Shown in pieces: positions 1 to 9,961 of a stretch of DNA of 64,000 nucleotides. The position numbers and the translations under genes are program-made. Origin of the DNA: Calothrix sp. PCC 7716 (GTDB lineage Bacteria; Cyanobacteriota; Cyanobacteriia; Cyanobacteriales; Nostocaceae); NCBI RefSeq assembly GCF_019977735.1, contig NZ_AP025018.1, forward strand, positions 1,364,001 to 1,428,000. The letters run 5' to 3'. Every line of letters begins with the position of its first letter. Position 1 is the first letter of the stretch. Below the pieces are notes generated by a model. That model was not told the origin of the DNA. It saw only the letters and a list, made by a program, of their open reading frames with translations, and made no database searches.

Positions 1-1
1 T

Positions 2-2194
2 GACTTAACTGGGGCAATTGAATTCCACAAGCAGCAAAAGTCAAAGGCTACTTTGATATTAACGCGCGTTCCAAACCCTATCGAATTTGGTGTTGTAATT
101 ACCGACAAAGACGGTCGAATCAACCGATTTTTAGAAAAACCTTCGACGAGCGAAATTTTTTCCGATACTGTTAATACTGGTACATATATTCTAGAGCCAG
201 AAGTTTTAGATTATTTGCCAGAGAATACCGAATCTGATTTCTCTTCATTTTTATTTCCTTTACTTCTAGCAAAGGGTGAACCGATGTATGGTTACATTGC
301 CCAAGGGTATTGGTGCGATGTCGGTCACTTAGATGCTTATCGTGAGTCACAGTACGATGCACTTGACCGTAAAGTCAAGTTAGATGTTGCCTATAACGAA
401 GTATCACCAGGATTATGGGTGGGTCAAAATACTTACATTGACCAATCTGCTAAAATTGAGCCTCCTGTTGTGATTGGTGATAATTGCCGAATTGGCGCCC
501 GCGTTCAAATAGAGGCTGGTTCAGTAGTTGGTGATAATGTCACAATCGGCGCCGATGCTAGTCTCAAACGTCCAATTGTCTGGAATGGCGCAATACTTGG
601 TGATGAAGCTCACTTAAGTGCCTGCGTAATAGCACGAGGAACACGAGTAGACCGTCGCGCCCATGTACTCGAAGGGGCAGTGGTAGGTTCGCTATCGACT
701 GTTGGAGAAGAGGCACAAATTAGCCCGTTTGTTAGAGTTTGGCCCAGTAAAAAAATTGAATCAGGCGCCACTTTAAATCTGAATTTAATTTGGGGCAACA
801 CTGCACAGCGCAATTTATTCGGACAGCGTGGAGTTCAAGGGTTAGCAAATATTGATATAACCCCTGAATTTGCCGTCAAGTTAGGCGCCGCATACGGTTC
901 TACACTCAAACCTGGTTCAAAAGTCACAGTATCGCGTGACCAACGTAACATTTCACGCATGGTAACACGGTCATTAATTGCGGGCTTAATGTCGGTAGGT
1001 ATTGACATTCAAAACCTTGATGCAACCGCTATTCCAATTACACGCACTGTTATTCCTACAATGGGTGTAGCAGGTGGTATTCATGTGCGCGTACACCCCG
1101 ACCGTGCGGACTACATCCTAATTGAATTTATGGATGATAAAGGTATCAACCTTTCTAAACCCAAAGAAAAGAAAATTGAAGGGGCATTTTTTAAGGAAGA
1201 TATGCGACGTGCCCTAATTCACGAAGTTGGGGATGTGGCATACCCTAGCCAAGTTGCTGACATTTATTGTATGGCTTTTGAAAAATTTCTACATATTGAC
1301 ACAATTCGTAATAGTCGAGCCAAAGTTGTAATTGACTATGTTTACGCAGTGTCTGGTGCAGTACTACCCCAAATGCTCGACCAATTTGGCGCCGATGCAG
1401 TAGTACTAAATGCGAGTTTGAACAAAAGCGCAATGTCGGCAATGAACCGCGAAGCATTGTTAACGCAGTTAGGACATGTTGTCGAAGCTTTAAAAGCTAA
1501 CTTTGGTATTCAAGTATCAGCAAACGGTGAACAGCTAATTTTAGTTGATGAGTCTGGAATGCCTATCCGTGGTGAAATATTAACCGCGCTAATGGTTGAC
1601 ATGGTGTTAACCTCACATCCACGCGGCGCCGTTGTAGTTCCTGTTCATGCTTCGAGCGCCGTTGAACAAATAGCTCGGCGCCATGACGGTAAAGTTATCC
1701 GCACCAAAGCTAACCCAACCGCGTTAATGGAAGCATGTAACAAAAATCCAAATGTTATGCTCGGTGGCAGTGGCGATACAGGCTTTATTTTCCCTGAACT
1801 ACATCCTGGTTTTGACGCCATGTTCTGTATTGCCAAAATCATTGAAATGCTGACAATTCAAGAACGTTCGTTAGCATCGGTACGTTCGGAATTACCCCGT
1901 GTTATCCACAAAACTTATACGGTTCGCTGTCCTTGGACTGTTAAAGGCGCCTTGATGCGGTATTTAGTCGAAACTCACCCAGCACAAAACCTAGAACTGA
2001 TTGACGGTGTAAAAATCTGTCAGCCTTACGATGATAGCTGGATATTAGTACTACCTGATGCGTCAGAACCTTTAGTACATCTTTATATCAATAGCAATGA
2101 CCGCGACTGGGTAGATAGCACTCTCAGAGATTATCGCGCGCGCGTACAAATGTTCATTGAGAGAGAAGAAGAAGCTGTAGTAGCTGAAGTTTAA
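2..2194 (+). CDS. Nucleotidyltransferase / hexapeptide / phosphomannomutase-like fusion (5' partial)
   Basis: The reading frame is open from base 2, so the start and most of the nucleotidyltransferase domain lie outside the window; about 730 residues are visible. The first ~110 are the end of a sugar-phosphate nucleotidyltransferase (FLEKP, NTGTYILEPEVLDYL and GYWCDVGHLDAY motifs). Next is a left-handed beta-helix of hexapeptide repeats (VVIGDNCRIG, SVVGDNVTIGADA). The last ~440 residues resemble phosphomannomutase/phosphoglucomutase. Cyanobacterial proteins of this build are usually annotated mannose-1-phosphate guanylyltransferase. The mutase half looks degenerate: where the family has the phosphoserine loop TASHNP this protein reads GGIHVRVHPDRADY, so the catalytic serine seems absent. 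That half is more likely regulatory than a working mutase. Family assignment is strong; substrate (GDP-mannose or another NDP-sugar) is inferred. Confidence 0.85.
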   Translation, partial: DLTGAIEFHKQQKSKATLILTRVPNPIEFGVVITDKDGRINRFLEKPSTSEIFSDTVNTGTYILEPEVLDYLPENTESDFSSFLFPLLLAKGEPMYGYIAQGYWCDVGHLDAYRESQYDALDRKVKLDVAYNEVSPGLWVGQNTYIDQSAKIEPPVVIGDNCRIGARVQIEAGSVVGDNVTIGADASLKRPIVWNGAILGDEAHLSACVIARGTRVDRRAHVLEGAVVGSLSTVGEEAQISPFVRVWPSKKIESGATLNLNLIWGNTAQRNLFGQRGVQGLANIDITPEFAVKLGAAYGSTLKPGSKVTVSRDQRNISRMVTRSLIAGLMSVGIDIQNLDATAIPITRTVIPTMGVAGGIHVRVHPDRADYILIEFMDDKGINLSKPKEKKIEGAFFKEDMRRALIHEVGDVAYPSQVADIYCMAFEKFLHIDTIRNSRAKVVIDYVYAVSGAVLPQMLDQFGADAVVLNASLNKSAMSAMNREALLTQLGHVVEALKANFGIQVSANGEQLILVDESGMPIRGEILTALMVDMVLTSHPRGAVVVPVHASSAVEQIARRHDGKVIRTKANPTALMEACNKNPNVMLGGSGDTGFIFPELHPGFDAMFCIAKIIEMLTIQERSLASVRSELPRVIHKTYTVRCPWTVKGALMRYLVETHPAQNLELIDGVKICQPYDDSWILVLPDASEPLVHLYINSNDRDWVDSTLRDYRARVQMFIEREEEAVVAEV

Positions 2195-2199
2195 ATTTA

Positions 2200-2281
2200 A
2201 TCCCCCCTAACCCCCCTTAATAAGGGGGGAACAAGAGAGACGCTTCTTAACCCCCCTTAATAAGGGGGGCAGGGGGGATCA
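2200..2281. repeat. Two C6/G6 palindromes between genes
   Basis: Two copies of the palindrome CCCCCCTTAATAAGGGGGG (2211-2229 and 2251-2269) lie in the gap after the fusion gene. Each can form a GC-rich hairpin with a TTAATAA centre. No T-run follows, so these look like dispersed repeats that may also slow transcription rather than classical terminators. Confidence 0.7.
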
Positions 2282-2375
2282 AAGGTTTATAATATTTTTC
2301 TCTCTTGGGTAGGCAAAATGATAAGTTAGTAAATGAGCTGATATCATCGCATTACACAGGAAAGAAGGAACTAAG

Positions 2376-3554
2376 TTGAGCTACCAGAAACAAGCCATTG
2401 CCCCCCACGGTGGAGAGTTGGTTAACCGCCGAGCCACTCCTGCACAGAAAGAAGAATTTCTTTCAAAGGCTGATTATTTACCACGAGTCCAACTCGACGA
2501 GCGTGCGGTGTCTGACTTGGAAATGATAGCCATTGGCGGTTTTAGTCCGCTAACAGGATTTTTAAACCAAGCAGACTATAACAGTGTTGTTGATAACATG
2601 CGGCTTGAATCGGGCGCCGCTTGGTCAATTCCAGTTACATTATCAGTATCAGAAGAAGTTGCTGCGTCTTTAACTGAGGGCAGCTATATCCGTTTAGATA
2701 ACCGCGAAGGTAAGTATATTGGTGTATTGCTACTAACCGAAAAATATACTTATAACAAAGAACGCGAAGCTATTAAAGTCTACCGTACTGATGATGAAAA
2801 GCACCCAGGTGTAAAAGTTCTGTACAGCCAAGACCCAGTACATTTAGCTGGGGATGTGTGGCTTTTAGAACGGAATGCTCACCCATTATTTCCAAAATAT
2901 CAAATAGACCCAGCAGCATCACGCCAAATGTTCTTAGAAAAAGGTTGGCGAACTATTGTTGGTTTTCAAACTCGTAACCCTATCCACCGCGCACACGAAT
3001 ATATTCAAAAGTGTGCAATGGAAACTGTAGATGGTTTGTTTCTGCATCCTCTAGTGGGAGCAACGAAAGAAGATGATATCCCCGCTGACGTGCGGATGCG
3101 TTGCTACGAAATTTTGCTCGAAAATCACTACCCCAAAGACAGAGTGATTTTAGCAATTAACCCAGCAGCAATGCGCTACGCAGGTCCTAGAGAAGCAATA
3201 TTCCATGCTTTAATTCGCAAAAACTATGGTTGTACCCACTTTATCGTTGGACGCGACCATGCAGGAGTTGGTGACTATTACGGTACCTACGATGCACAGT
3301 ATATTTTTGACGAGTTCAAACCTAAAGAACTTGGCATTACCCCAATGATGTTTGAACATGCTTTTTATTGTTTGCGTACAAAGCAAATGGCGACAACCAA
3401 AACAAGTCCCAGCACTCCCAGCGAACGAGTTCACCTGTCAGGTACAAAAGTCAGAGAAATGTTACGTCGTGGAGAATTACCACCACCTGAGTTTTCGCGT
3501 CCAGAAGTTGCTGCGGAGCTAGCTAGAGCAATGCAAGTCCCGGTGAATGCTTAA
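2376..3554 (+). CDS. sat: Sulfate adenylyltransferase (ATP sulfurylase)
   Basis: It makes adenosine 5'-phosphosulfate and pyrophosphate from ATP and sulfate, the first step of assimilatory sulfate reduction in the cytoplasm. The 392-residue protein matches the single-domain bacterial/cyanobacterial type. It carries the [12 protein letters not shown] segment (QxRN plus HxxH nucleotide-binding motifs, about residues 197-208) and GRDHAG near residue 292. The start is TTG at 2376: it gives the expected N-terminus ([18 protein letters not shown]), a purine-rich AGGAAAGAAGGAA lies just upstream, and no nearby in-frame ATG would preserve the conserved start. It stands alone, without other sulfur genes beside it. 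Confidence 0.95.
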   Translation: MSYQKQAIAPHGGELVNRRATPAQKEEFLSKADYLPRVQLDERAVSDLEMIAIGGFSPLTGFLNQADYNSVVDNMRLESGAAWSIPVTLSVSEEVAASLTEGSYIRLDNREGKYIGVLLLTEKYTYNKEREAIKVYRTDDEKHPGVKVLYSQDPVHLAGDVWLLERNAHPLFPKYQIDPAASRQMFLEKGWRTIVGFQTRNPIHRAHEYIQKCAMETVDGLFLHPLVGATKEDDIPADVRMRCYEILLENHYPKDRVILAINPAAMRYAGPREAIFHALIRKNYGCTHFIVGRDHAGVGDYYGTYDAQYIFDEFKPKELGITPMMFEHAFYCLRTKQMATTKTSPSTPSERVHLSGTKVREMLRRGELPPPEFSRPEVAAELARAMQVPVNA

Positions 3555-3593
3555 AGGGTAAAGGGGAAAGGTCTTTTTTACCCTTTACCCTTT
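3553..3593. terminator. Inverted repeat at the 3' end of sat
   Basis: AAAGGGTAAAGGG (3553-3565) pairs perfectly with CCCTTTACCCTTT (3581-3593) around a 15-base loop rich in T, starting at the sat stop codon. There is no long T-run after the stem, so it is either an imperfect terminator or an RNA-stabilising 3' hairpin. Confidence 0.55.
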
Positions 3594-3700
3594 CCTACAT
3601 ACAGTATTTATTTTTAAAAAACAGTATTTGCTGAAGCTTTACAATCAGGATTTTAGCCCTTTAATCTGTTATCTGATATAGAATGGGGCTGAGGTGTCGA

Positions 3701-5878
3701 ATGATGAAACGGCGAACTTTTTTGCAGCATATTGGCGGCTTTCTCGCAGTATTGGGAATAACTGAAGCTGAGTGGCTGAGTTTGGGAAATAATTACTATC
3801 AAGCTTTGGCTCAAACAAGTTCGCGTAAGTTGGCTTTGCTGGTAGGCATTAATAACTACTCTCAGTTTCCGACTTTGAATGGCTGCTTGACAGATGTCGA
3901 ATTACAAAAGCAACTCTTAATTCATCGCTTTGGTTTTCAACTGTCTGATATTTTATGTTTAACTGATGAGCAAGCTAGTAAGAGTTTAATTCAGAAAGCT
4001 TTTAATGATTTGAACAGTCAAGTTCAACCTGGTGATGTAGTTTATTTTCACTTCAGTGGTTACTCGACTTATGTTAAGTCACAAAAAGCACTGATATTAT
4101 TTGACGATAGTCTTGAAAAGAAAGGTGAAGCTAATTATTTATTAGAAGAAACACTGCAACTAATTTTACACGCACTCAAAACAGAAAATGTAATTGCTGT
4201 ACTTGATACTGGTTATAATATTAATCACAGCAAAAATTGTGGTTTAAAAGTTCGCACGGTTAAAATACCTGATAATATTAATATCGCTAACGATGAATTA
4301 GAGTACCAAAAACAACTTAAAAGTCAAGCAATTACCACACCTCCTGCTTTAATATTATCTGCAACCTCAAACCCTAATCAGTCAGCTAGAGAGCTACAAA
4401 TGTCAGGGTTTAGTACTGGTTTATTTACTTATGCTTTGACGCAATACCTTTGGGAAAATAGCTTAACAACTACAGTGCAATTCGGTTTGCAAAAAGTTAA
4501 TTCAACCGTACAGCAACTAGGCAGCAATCAACAGTCAACTTTAATAAACAGTAAAAAAATTCAGCAGTTAGGGACATTTGCCAGTAATTTCGGTATAGGC
4601 GCCGATATTAATATTCAGTCAGAATATTCAGGTGGCGCCGAAGGTGCTATTACTAGTGTAGAAGAAGATGGTAAAGCAGTACAGCTTTGGTTGGGAGGTG
4701 TACCAGCACATGTACTAGAATATATGGGCGCCAACTCTAGGTTTGCTGTGATCTCAAATTCAGCTTCATCACCAAATTTGGTATTGCGTGTACGCTCTGG
4801 GTTAACGGCAAAAGCTTCACTTCGTACTGACTCTAGTACAGAAACTTCAATTAGTTTACAGGTTGGACAATTAATTCAAGAAGTGGTGCGCGTTATTCCA
4901 AAAAACATCCACCTTAATATAGGATTAGATAAATTAGAACGTATCGAACGTGTTGACGCAACTAGTGCTTTTGCAACACTCAATCATATTTCGAGTACAG
5001 CCGCAGAACAACCCACAGATTATATATTTGGTAAATTGCTAGATAAACCTCAAGAAACTGGTGCAATGGTATCATCTAGTCGTTATGGTTTATTTAGCCT
5101 TAGTGGAGAATTAATTGCCAACACATCGGGTGAGGTTGGAGAAGCGGTAAAAGTTGCAGCGCAAAGACTGGCGCCAAAATTACAAACTTTACTTGCCGCA
5201 AAATTATGGCGCATTACCGAAAACGAAGCTTCATCACTGCTAAATGTCAAAGTTACACTCGAAACAGTAGTAGCTTCTCACGCTGGCGCCAGTTCGCAAC
5301 CAATAATGATTAGGGAAAGTTTTAGAGGTCGAGCGTTTAGCACTAAAGTGCTTACAACGACAACGACAACGACGACGATGGAATTAAACAAACTTTCTAT
5401 AGGGAATCGTATTCAATATAAAGTTGAAAATAAATCGAATCAAACTCTTTATTTAATGCTGCTAGGGTTAGATAGTAGCAAAAATGCCTTTGCATTATAC
5501 GCTTGGCATAACAAGAGTGAAGATGCACCACCATTACCATCACTGCAAAATATCACTATTGAACCTGGCGCCACTACTACCGTTCCCCAAACTAACCCAG
5601 GCTTTGAGTGGATTATACAAGGACTTAGCGACTCTATTGAAGTTCAGCTAATTCTTAGCACGGCGCCTTTCACTCAAACCCTTGCTGCACTATCTGTAAC
5701 AAAAGTGGCAAGAGTAGAGCAACAGCGAATTGTGCCTGTATCGAATCCTAGCGAAGTTGCAGTTGCGCTTTTGCAAGATTTACATGATGCATATAAAGAC
5801 AAAAAAGATACGAGTGATGCTTACGTATGGAATGTTAATAATTGGGCAAGTTTTAGTTTTGTTTTTCAAGCCCAATAA
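3701..5878 (+). CDS. Caspase-fold (peptidase C14, orthocaspase-like) protein lacking the catalytic His/Cys
   Basis: About 725 residues from the ATG at 3701; the frame opens at 3683, but MMKRRTFLQHIGGFLAVLGI reads as a twin-arginine-like or secretory N-terminus and suggests this start. The p20 caspase-like domain spans roughly residues 40-260 (LALLVGINNYSQFPTLNGC, the usual first strand and helix). The catalytic positions are changed: HFSGYS replaces HFSGHG, so His is Tyr, and the Cys strand reads VLDTGYN instead of DCCHSG. Catalytically altered orthocaspases are known in cyanobacteria, so this is probably a non-proteolytic, possibly exported or periplasmic scaffold. The C-terminal ~400 residues contain a DUF4384-like beta-rich segment (LSIGNRIQYKVENKSNQTLY). 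A run of threonine codons (TTTTTTT) occurs near residue 555. Confidence 0.8.
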   Translation: MMKRRTFLQHIGGFLAVLGITEAEWLSLGNNYYQALAQTSSRKLALLVGINNYSQFPTLNGCLTDVELQKQLLIHRFGFQLSDILCLTDEQASKSLIQKAFNDLNSQVQPGDVVYFHFSGYSTYVKSQKALILFDDSLEKKGEANYLLEETLQLILHALKTENVIAVLDTGYNINHSKNCGLKVRTVKIPDNINIANDELEYQKQLKSQAITTPPALILSATSNPNQSARELQMSGFSTGLFTYALTQYLWENSLTTTVQFGLQKVNSTVQQLGSNQQSTLINSKKIQQLGTFASNFGIGADINIQSEYSGGAEGAITSVEEDGKAVQLWLGGVPAHVLEYMGANSRFAVISNSASSPNLVLRVRSGLTAKASLRTDSSTETSISLQVGQLIQEVVRVIPKNIHLNIGLDKLERIERVDATSAFATLNHISSTAAEQPTDYIFGKLLDKPQETGAMVSSSRYGLFSLSGELIANTSGEVGEAVKVAAQRLAPKLQTLLAAKLWRITENEASSLLNVKVTLETVVASHAGASSQPIMIRESFRGRAFSTKVLTTTTTTTTMELNKLSIGNRIQYKVENKSNQTLYLMLLGLDSSKNAFALYAWHNKSEDAPPLPSLQNITIEPGATTTVPQTNPGFEWIIQGLSDSIEVQLILSTAPFTQTLAALSVTKVARVEQQRIVPVSNPSEVAVALLQDLHDAYKDKKDTSDAYVWNVNNWASFSFVFQAQ

Positions 5879-5884
5879 TTGTTT

Positions 5885-5902
5885 TAAGCACTGAAGTGCT
5901 TA
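5885..5902. repeat. Short perfect hairpin between convergent genes
   Basis: TAAGCACTGAAGTGCTTA forms an 8-bp stem with a 2-base loop in the 36-base gap between the convergent caspase-like gene and mtnP. It may act as a weak two-way stop; there is no T-run. Confidence 0.4.
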
Positions 5903-5914
5903 TTACCAGCTCTT

Positions 5915-6787
5915 TCACATGTATTTTTTTAAAATTAATTCTAGCTTTTGCTTTGTTGCATCTGGTATTTGATCTAACGAAGTTAAAATTGCATATTTCA
6001 ATGCTGAATGCGCTTCACTCACAATAGCGGACTCACTTAGGCGCCGTACTGCTTCTGTAATAACTTTTTGTGCGTTGACAGCGTTGCGCTGTAAGTTTGC
6101 TACCACCATCTCTACTGTTACGCTGTCGTGGTCTGGATGCCAACAATCGTAGTCTGTTACTAATGCCATTGTCGCATACGCAATTTCTGCTTCGCGCGCT
6201 AGTTTTGCTTCTTGTAAATTCGTCATTCCTATTACCGTGGCGCCCCAACTACGATAAAGATTTGATTCCGCTTTTGTTGAAAATGCTGGCCCTTCCATGC
6301 AAACATAAGTACCACCACTGTGCAAAGTTACATCAGCTAAGTTTGAAGCAGTAATCGAATCACTAACAATTTTAGCTAGATGTTGACAAACAGGGTCACC
6401 GAATGTAATGTGTGCAACAATACCCTCACCGAAGAATGTAGATACTCGATTTCTTGTTCTGTCTATAAACTGGTCTGGAACCACCATATCTAATGGTTTT
6501 ACTTCTTCTTTCAATGAACCTACCGCACTCGCTGAGATTATATACTCAACACCAAGCTTTTTCATCGCGTAGATGTTGGCACGAAATGGTAACTCTGTTG
6601 GCAATAATGTGTGGTTCCGACCGTGACGCGCAAGAAATGCAACTTGTGTACCGTCAAGCTTTCCTAAAATCAATGCGTCTGATGGTAAACCGAATGGTGT
6701 ATCAATTTGCACCTCTTCAACTTCTTTTAATGCGTCCATTTTGTATAGACCGCTACCACCTATTATGCCAATTTTAGTTTCTGCCAT
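5915..6787 (-). CDS. mtnP: S-methyl-5'-thioadenosine phosphorylase
   Basis: It splits 5'-methylthioadenosine with phosphate into adenine and methylthioribose-1-phosphate, in methionine salvage and polyamine by-product recycling. The 290-residue protein begins with the phosphate-binding GIIGGSGLY of the PNP/MTAP family. It carries [18 protein letters not shown], the substrate-site [11 protein letters not shown] and [18 protein letters not shown] (about residue 190), and TDYDCWH (the Asp that binds the base). Length is normal for MtnP. It is a single gene converging on the caspase-like gene. Confidence 0.93.
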   Translation of the reverse strand: MAETKIGIIGGSGLYKMDALKEVEEVQIDTPFGLPSDALILGKLDGTQVAFLARHGRNHTLLPTELPFRANIYAMKKLGVEYIISASAVGSLKEEVKPLDMVVPDQFIDRTRNRVSTFFGEGIVAHITFGDPVCQHLAKIVSDSITASNLADVTLHSGGTYVCMEGPAFSTKAESNLYRSWGATVIGMTNLQEAKLAREAEIAYATMALVTDYDCWHPDHDSVTVEMVVANLQRNAVNAQKVITEAVRRLSESAIVSEAHSALKYAILTSLDQIPDATKQKLELILKKYM

Positions 6788-7279
6788 TGTTTTTACTCAC
6801 TTAACCAAAAATATTAGCTTGCTGTTTGCCAAGTATTGTACCCCGCAGTACCTCCATCACACCTAATATTATTTCTACTTATTCTTCATCGAATTTTTAT
6901 AAGAACTACTATTAGTTAAAAATTCATCATTCCTTGGCAATTGATACCACCTCTTTCAAGCGCGTCTAATCATCTGAAACACTAGTATTCATACAGTGTA
7001 AGCATGATTCCCTAGATGGCGCCTGTGTACGTTAAGTAGTTTCAACCTATACATGTGTATAAGTTTTTGTTAGTCTCATGTTAGTGTTAATAAAAAAGGT
7101 GTTTCACTTGCTTTGACTCTCTCATCTCGGTTTCTATTCTCATTCTCCTTAATTGGTTTAACCAAAATTATTGTGGGAAGGCGCCATGATTAGGGAGTAT
7201 TAAGTATTAAAGAACCAAAAATGATTTAAATAACGCCAAAAATATCAAAACCTAATGTTTTACTATAGTAGCGGCTACC
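6788..7279. other. Intergenic region between divergent mtnP and the GGDEF-EAL gene
   Basis: About 490 bases without an ORF. It should hold both divergent promoters. Two GGCGCC hexamers occur (about 7019 and 7181). No tRNA or recognised riboswitch was seen. Confidence 0.6.
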
Positions 7280-9226
7280 ATGATGTGCTTAATGGTTGGT
7301 TTACTTGCTCACTTAAAAGCAAAAATAGTCTCGCTCTTGTTTCCATTATTGCTGTTGCCAAGGTCAAAAAGCTTGCAACCACAAGGTATAGCTTTTGCAA
7401 GTCTTGCCAATAACGACAAAGAATCAGAAACTCATGAGACTTTTTCACCTTTAAAAACGTTGCCTATTGACTCTGTATGTGATAATCGTTTTAATCAGAT
7501 ACAAATAGAGTTAGAGAAATCACGTTCGTTACACCAAGCAACTTTGGAGTCAACGGCGGATGGTATCTTGGTTGTAGATAATGACGGACAAATCACAGGA
7601 TTCAATCAGAAGTTTGTGCAAATGTGGGGAATTTCTGAAGCTCTCCTTACTTCTGGTTCAGATCGAGAAGCTCTGAAAGCTGCACTTAGTCAGTTAGAAG
7701 ACCCGAAAGATTATGTTGCGACAATCAGAAAATTGTGCGCGCTTCCTTCTTCACAAGTTTATGACGCGATTACCTTCAAAGACGGTAGAATTTTTGAGCG
7801 GTATTCACAACCTCAGTATGTAGGTGGCAAAATTGTCGGTAGAGTATGGAGTTTCCGTGATATCACTGCACAAAAAACTGCGGAAGCAAAAATTCGTCAT
7901 CAATCTTTACACGATTTATTAACTGATTTACCCAATCGCGTCTTATTTAATGAGTTATTGGTCTTGGCTTTGAAACAAGCTAGTGAGAATCAAGAAAAGC
8001 TTGCTGTATGTTTTTTAGATTTAGACCGTTTTAAAACGATTAACGATACATTAGGTCATGCAGTTGGTGACCAGTTACTCAAAAGTGTTACTCAACGTTT
8101 AACGCAGTGTTTACGAGAAGGAGATATTATTGCTCGTTGGGGTGGTGACGAGTTTACTATACTTTTGCCTAAAATTCGTGATGTCAAAGATGCTGTAAAT
8201 ATACAAGAGCGGATATTAGCAGCTTTAAACCCTACATTTGATATACAAGGTAATCAACTACACGTTAGTGCCAGTATTGGAACTGCGCTTTATCCTTTAC
8301 ACGGTGATGATGCAGAAACTTTAATTAAACATGCTGATGCTGCATTAAATCGTGCAAAATCTCAGGGTAGAAATAAATATCAGTTTTACAATTCTGGTAT
8401 TACTACGCAAACTACAGAGCTATTTATATTAGAGAATAGTTTATATTATGCGTTAGAGAAGGAAGAATTTTCTGTTTATTATCAACCGCAAGTAAATATT
8501 ACTACTGGTAAAATTACTAAAATGGAAGCTTTGCTACGTTGGGAGCATAGTGGGTTAGGAGCTATTTCTCCAACCAAGTTTATTCCATTAGCTGAGGAAA
8601 CAGGACAAATTATACCAATTGGCGAATGGGTGCTTCGGACTGCTTGTATTCAAACTAAGTATTGGCAGAAAGCTTTGGCAATACCATCGCTTTCGGTAGC
8701 GGTAAATTTATCTGCACGTCAATTTCAGCAACCAAATTTAGTAGATATGGTGCAGCAAATACTTATAGAAACCGAATTGGCGCCAGAGTGTTTAGAATTA
8801 GAGATAACTGAAGGTATTGCCATGCAAAATATGGATTTAACAAAAGACATATTAAATGATTTGCATCGCATGGGTGTGTCTATATCTATAGATGATTTTG
8901 GGACTGGGTATTGTTCGCTAGCGTATCTTAAAAATTTTCCAATACATACTCTAAAAATCGACAAGTCTTTTGTGCGTGATTTAGCGACAAACACGCATGA
9001 TGCTGCAATTACCACTGCTATAATTGCTTTAGCACATGGTTTACATATGGATGTAGTTGCTGAAGGAGTTGAAACTGAGGAACAGCGAAGACTATTACAA
9101 ATTCTTGACTGCGAATTAATGCAAGGATTCTTATTTAGTAGTGCTATTTCCGCAGAAGATGCAACCAAATTACTACGTAAGTATAAACGCCGAAAAGTTA
9201 ATAATCAACCTTTTTTAGTTGCTTAG
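7280..9226 (+). CDS. PAS-GGDEF-EAL c-di-GMP turnover protein
   Basis: The 648-residue protein combines a sensor with both c-di-GMP enzymes. A short hydrophobic N-terminus (residues 1-28) precedes a PAS domain (about 85-195, ending SFRDITAQKTAEAK). The GGDEF diguanylate cyclase domain (about 205-375) has an intact active site (RWGGDEF, residues 287-292) and an intact inhibitory I-site RxxD (REGD, 279-282). The EAL phosphodiesterase domain (about 390-640) keeps MEALLRW, NLSARQF, LELEITEG, DDFGTGYCSL, KIDKSFV and AEGVETEEQ, so both activities look possible. The exact start is uncertain because several Met codons lie close together. Its 3' end overlaps the pentapeptide gene on the other strand by 29 bases. 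Confidence 0.9.
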   Translation: MMCLMVGLLAHLKAKIVSLLFPLLLLPRSKSLQPQGIAFASLANNDKESETHETFSPLKTLPIDSVCDNRFNQIQIELEKSRSLHQATLESTADGILVVDNDGQITGFNQKFVQMWGISEALLTSGSDREALKAALSQLEDPKDYVATIRKLCALPSSQVYDAITFKDGRIFERYSQPQYVGGKIVGRVWSFRDITAQKTAEAKIRHQSLHDLLTDLPNRVLFNELLVLALKQASENQEKLAVCFLDLDRFKTINDTLGHAVGDQLLKSVTQRLTQCLREGDIIARWGGDEFTILLPKIRDVKDAVNIQERILAALNPTFDIQGNQLHVSASIGTALYPLHGDDAETLIKHADAALNRAKSQGRNKYQFYNSGITTQTTELFILENSLYYALEKEEFSVYYQPQVNITTGKITKMEALLRWEHSGLGAISPTKFIPLAEETGQIIPIGEWVLRTACIQTKYWQKALAIPSLSVAVNLSARQFQQPNLVDMVQQILIETELAPECLELEITEGIAMQNMDLTKDILNDLHRMGVSISIDDFGTGYCSLAYLKNFPIHTLKIDKSFVRDLATNTHDAAITTAIIALAHGLHMDVVAEGVETEEQRRLLQILDCELMQGFLFSSAISAEDATKLLRKYKRRKVNNQPFLVA

Positions 9227-9935
9227 TTATTTTATTTATAAATTCTTCATCATAGTCTGCGTTTTCCCAGTTAAGCGCGGATTGAATTTGATGAATAGAT
9301 AAATTAATAGCGAGTTTCAAATTTGCATTTTTCAGGTTTGCATTAACTAAATTTGCTCCTTTAAAATTAACTCCTTTTAGATTTGCATTACTTAAGTTAG
9401 CTTTTTCAAGGTTCGAGAAAGCTAAATTCGCTCCACTTAGATTTGTTCGTCTTAGGTCAGCACTGTTTAAGTTAGCTGTGCTGAGATTTGCGCGCGATAA
9501 TAAAGCGTGACCGAGGTGAGCATTTTGGAGATTCGCTTTATAAAAATTTGCTTTGTAAAAATATACTCCTATTGCTTCTGCTTCATATAAGTTGGCTTCA
9601 CTTAAATCTGCTGAGATACAGTTTGCTGAAATTAAATTGGCATTTATCAGATTTGCGCGTTTTAAATTTGCTTCGCTTAAATCCGCATCTCTAAGATTAG
9701 CGTTTTGTAAGTTTGTTGCTATCAAGTTTGTATTTAACATTAAAGCATTTCTCAGGTTTGAGTTGCTTAAGTCGGCGCCAATGAGGTTTGCATAGCTTAA
9801 GTTGGAATTTGCAAGTTGGGCGCCATTTAGGTTCGCTAGACTTAAGTCTGGTTCTATATCAGAATTTTGTTGTCTCCATTTTACCCAGGTTAATGCACCT
9901 GCTCTTAGTAAAGTCAGATGCTCGAAATTTGCCAT
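9198..9935 (-). CDS. Pentapeptide-repeat protein
   Basis: The 245-residue protein is almost entirely A(N/D)LXX pentapeptides from about residue 35 to 215 (LANLNGAQLANSNLSYANLI and onward), predicting a right-handed quadrilateral beta-helix. Such proteins are very common in cyanobacteria and mostly of unknown function; a few elsewhere mimic DNA and protect gyrase. There is no clear signal peptide or membrane segment, so it is probably cytoplasmic. It lies 57 bases downstream of ccmP on the same strand and may be co-transcribed with it. Its stop lies inside the convergent GGDEF-EAL gene. Confidence 0.88.
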   Translation of the reverse strand: MANFEHLTLLRAGALTWVKWRQQNSDIEPDLSLANLNGAQLANSNLSYANLIGADLSNSNLRNALMLNTNLIATNLQNANLRDADLSEANLKRANLINANLISANCISADLSEANLYEAEAIGVYFYKANFYKANLQNAHLGHALLSRANLSTANLNSADLRRTNLSGANLAFSNLEKANLSNANLKGVNFKGANLVNANLKNANLKLAINLSIHQIQSALNWENADYDEEFINKITKQLKKVDY

Positions 9936-9961
9936 AGTTTAATAATCCTAATTGCTGTTTG

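Noticed and set aside
6097-6777. Plus-strand ORFs inside mtnP
   Set aside because: They are mirror-frame shadows of a well-conserved enzyme gene.
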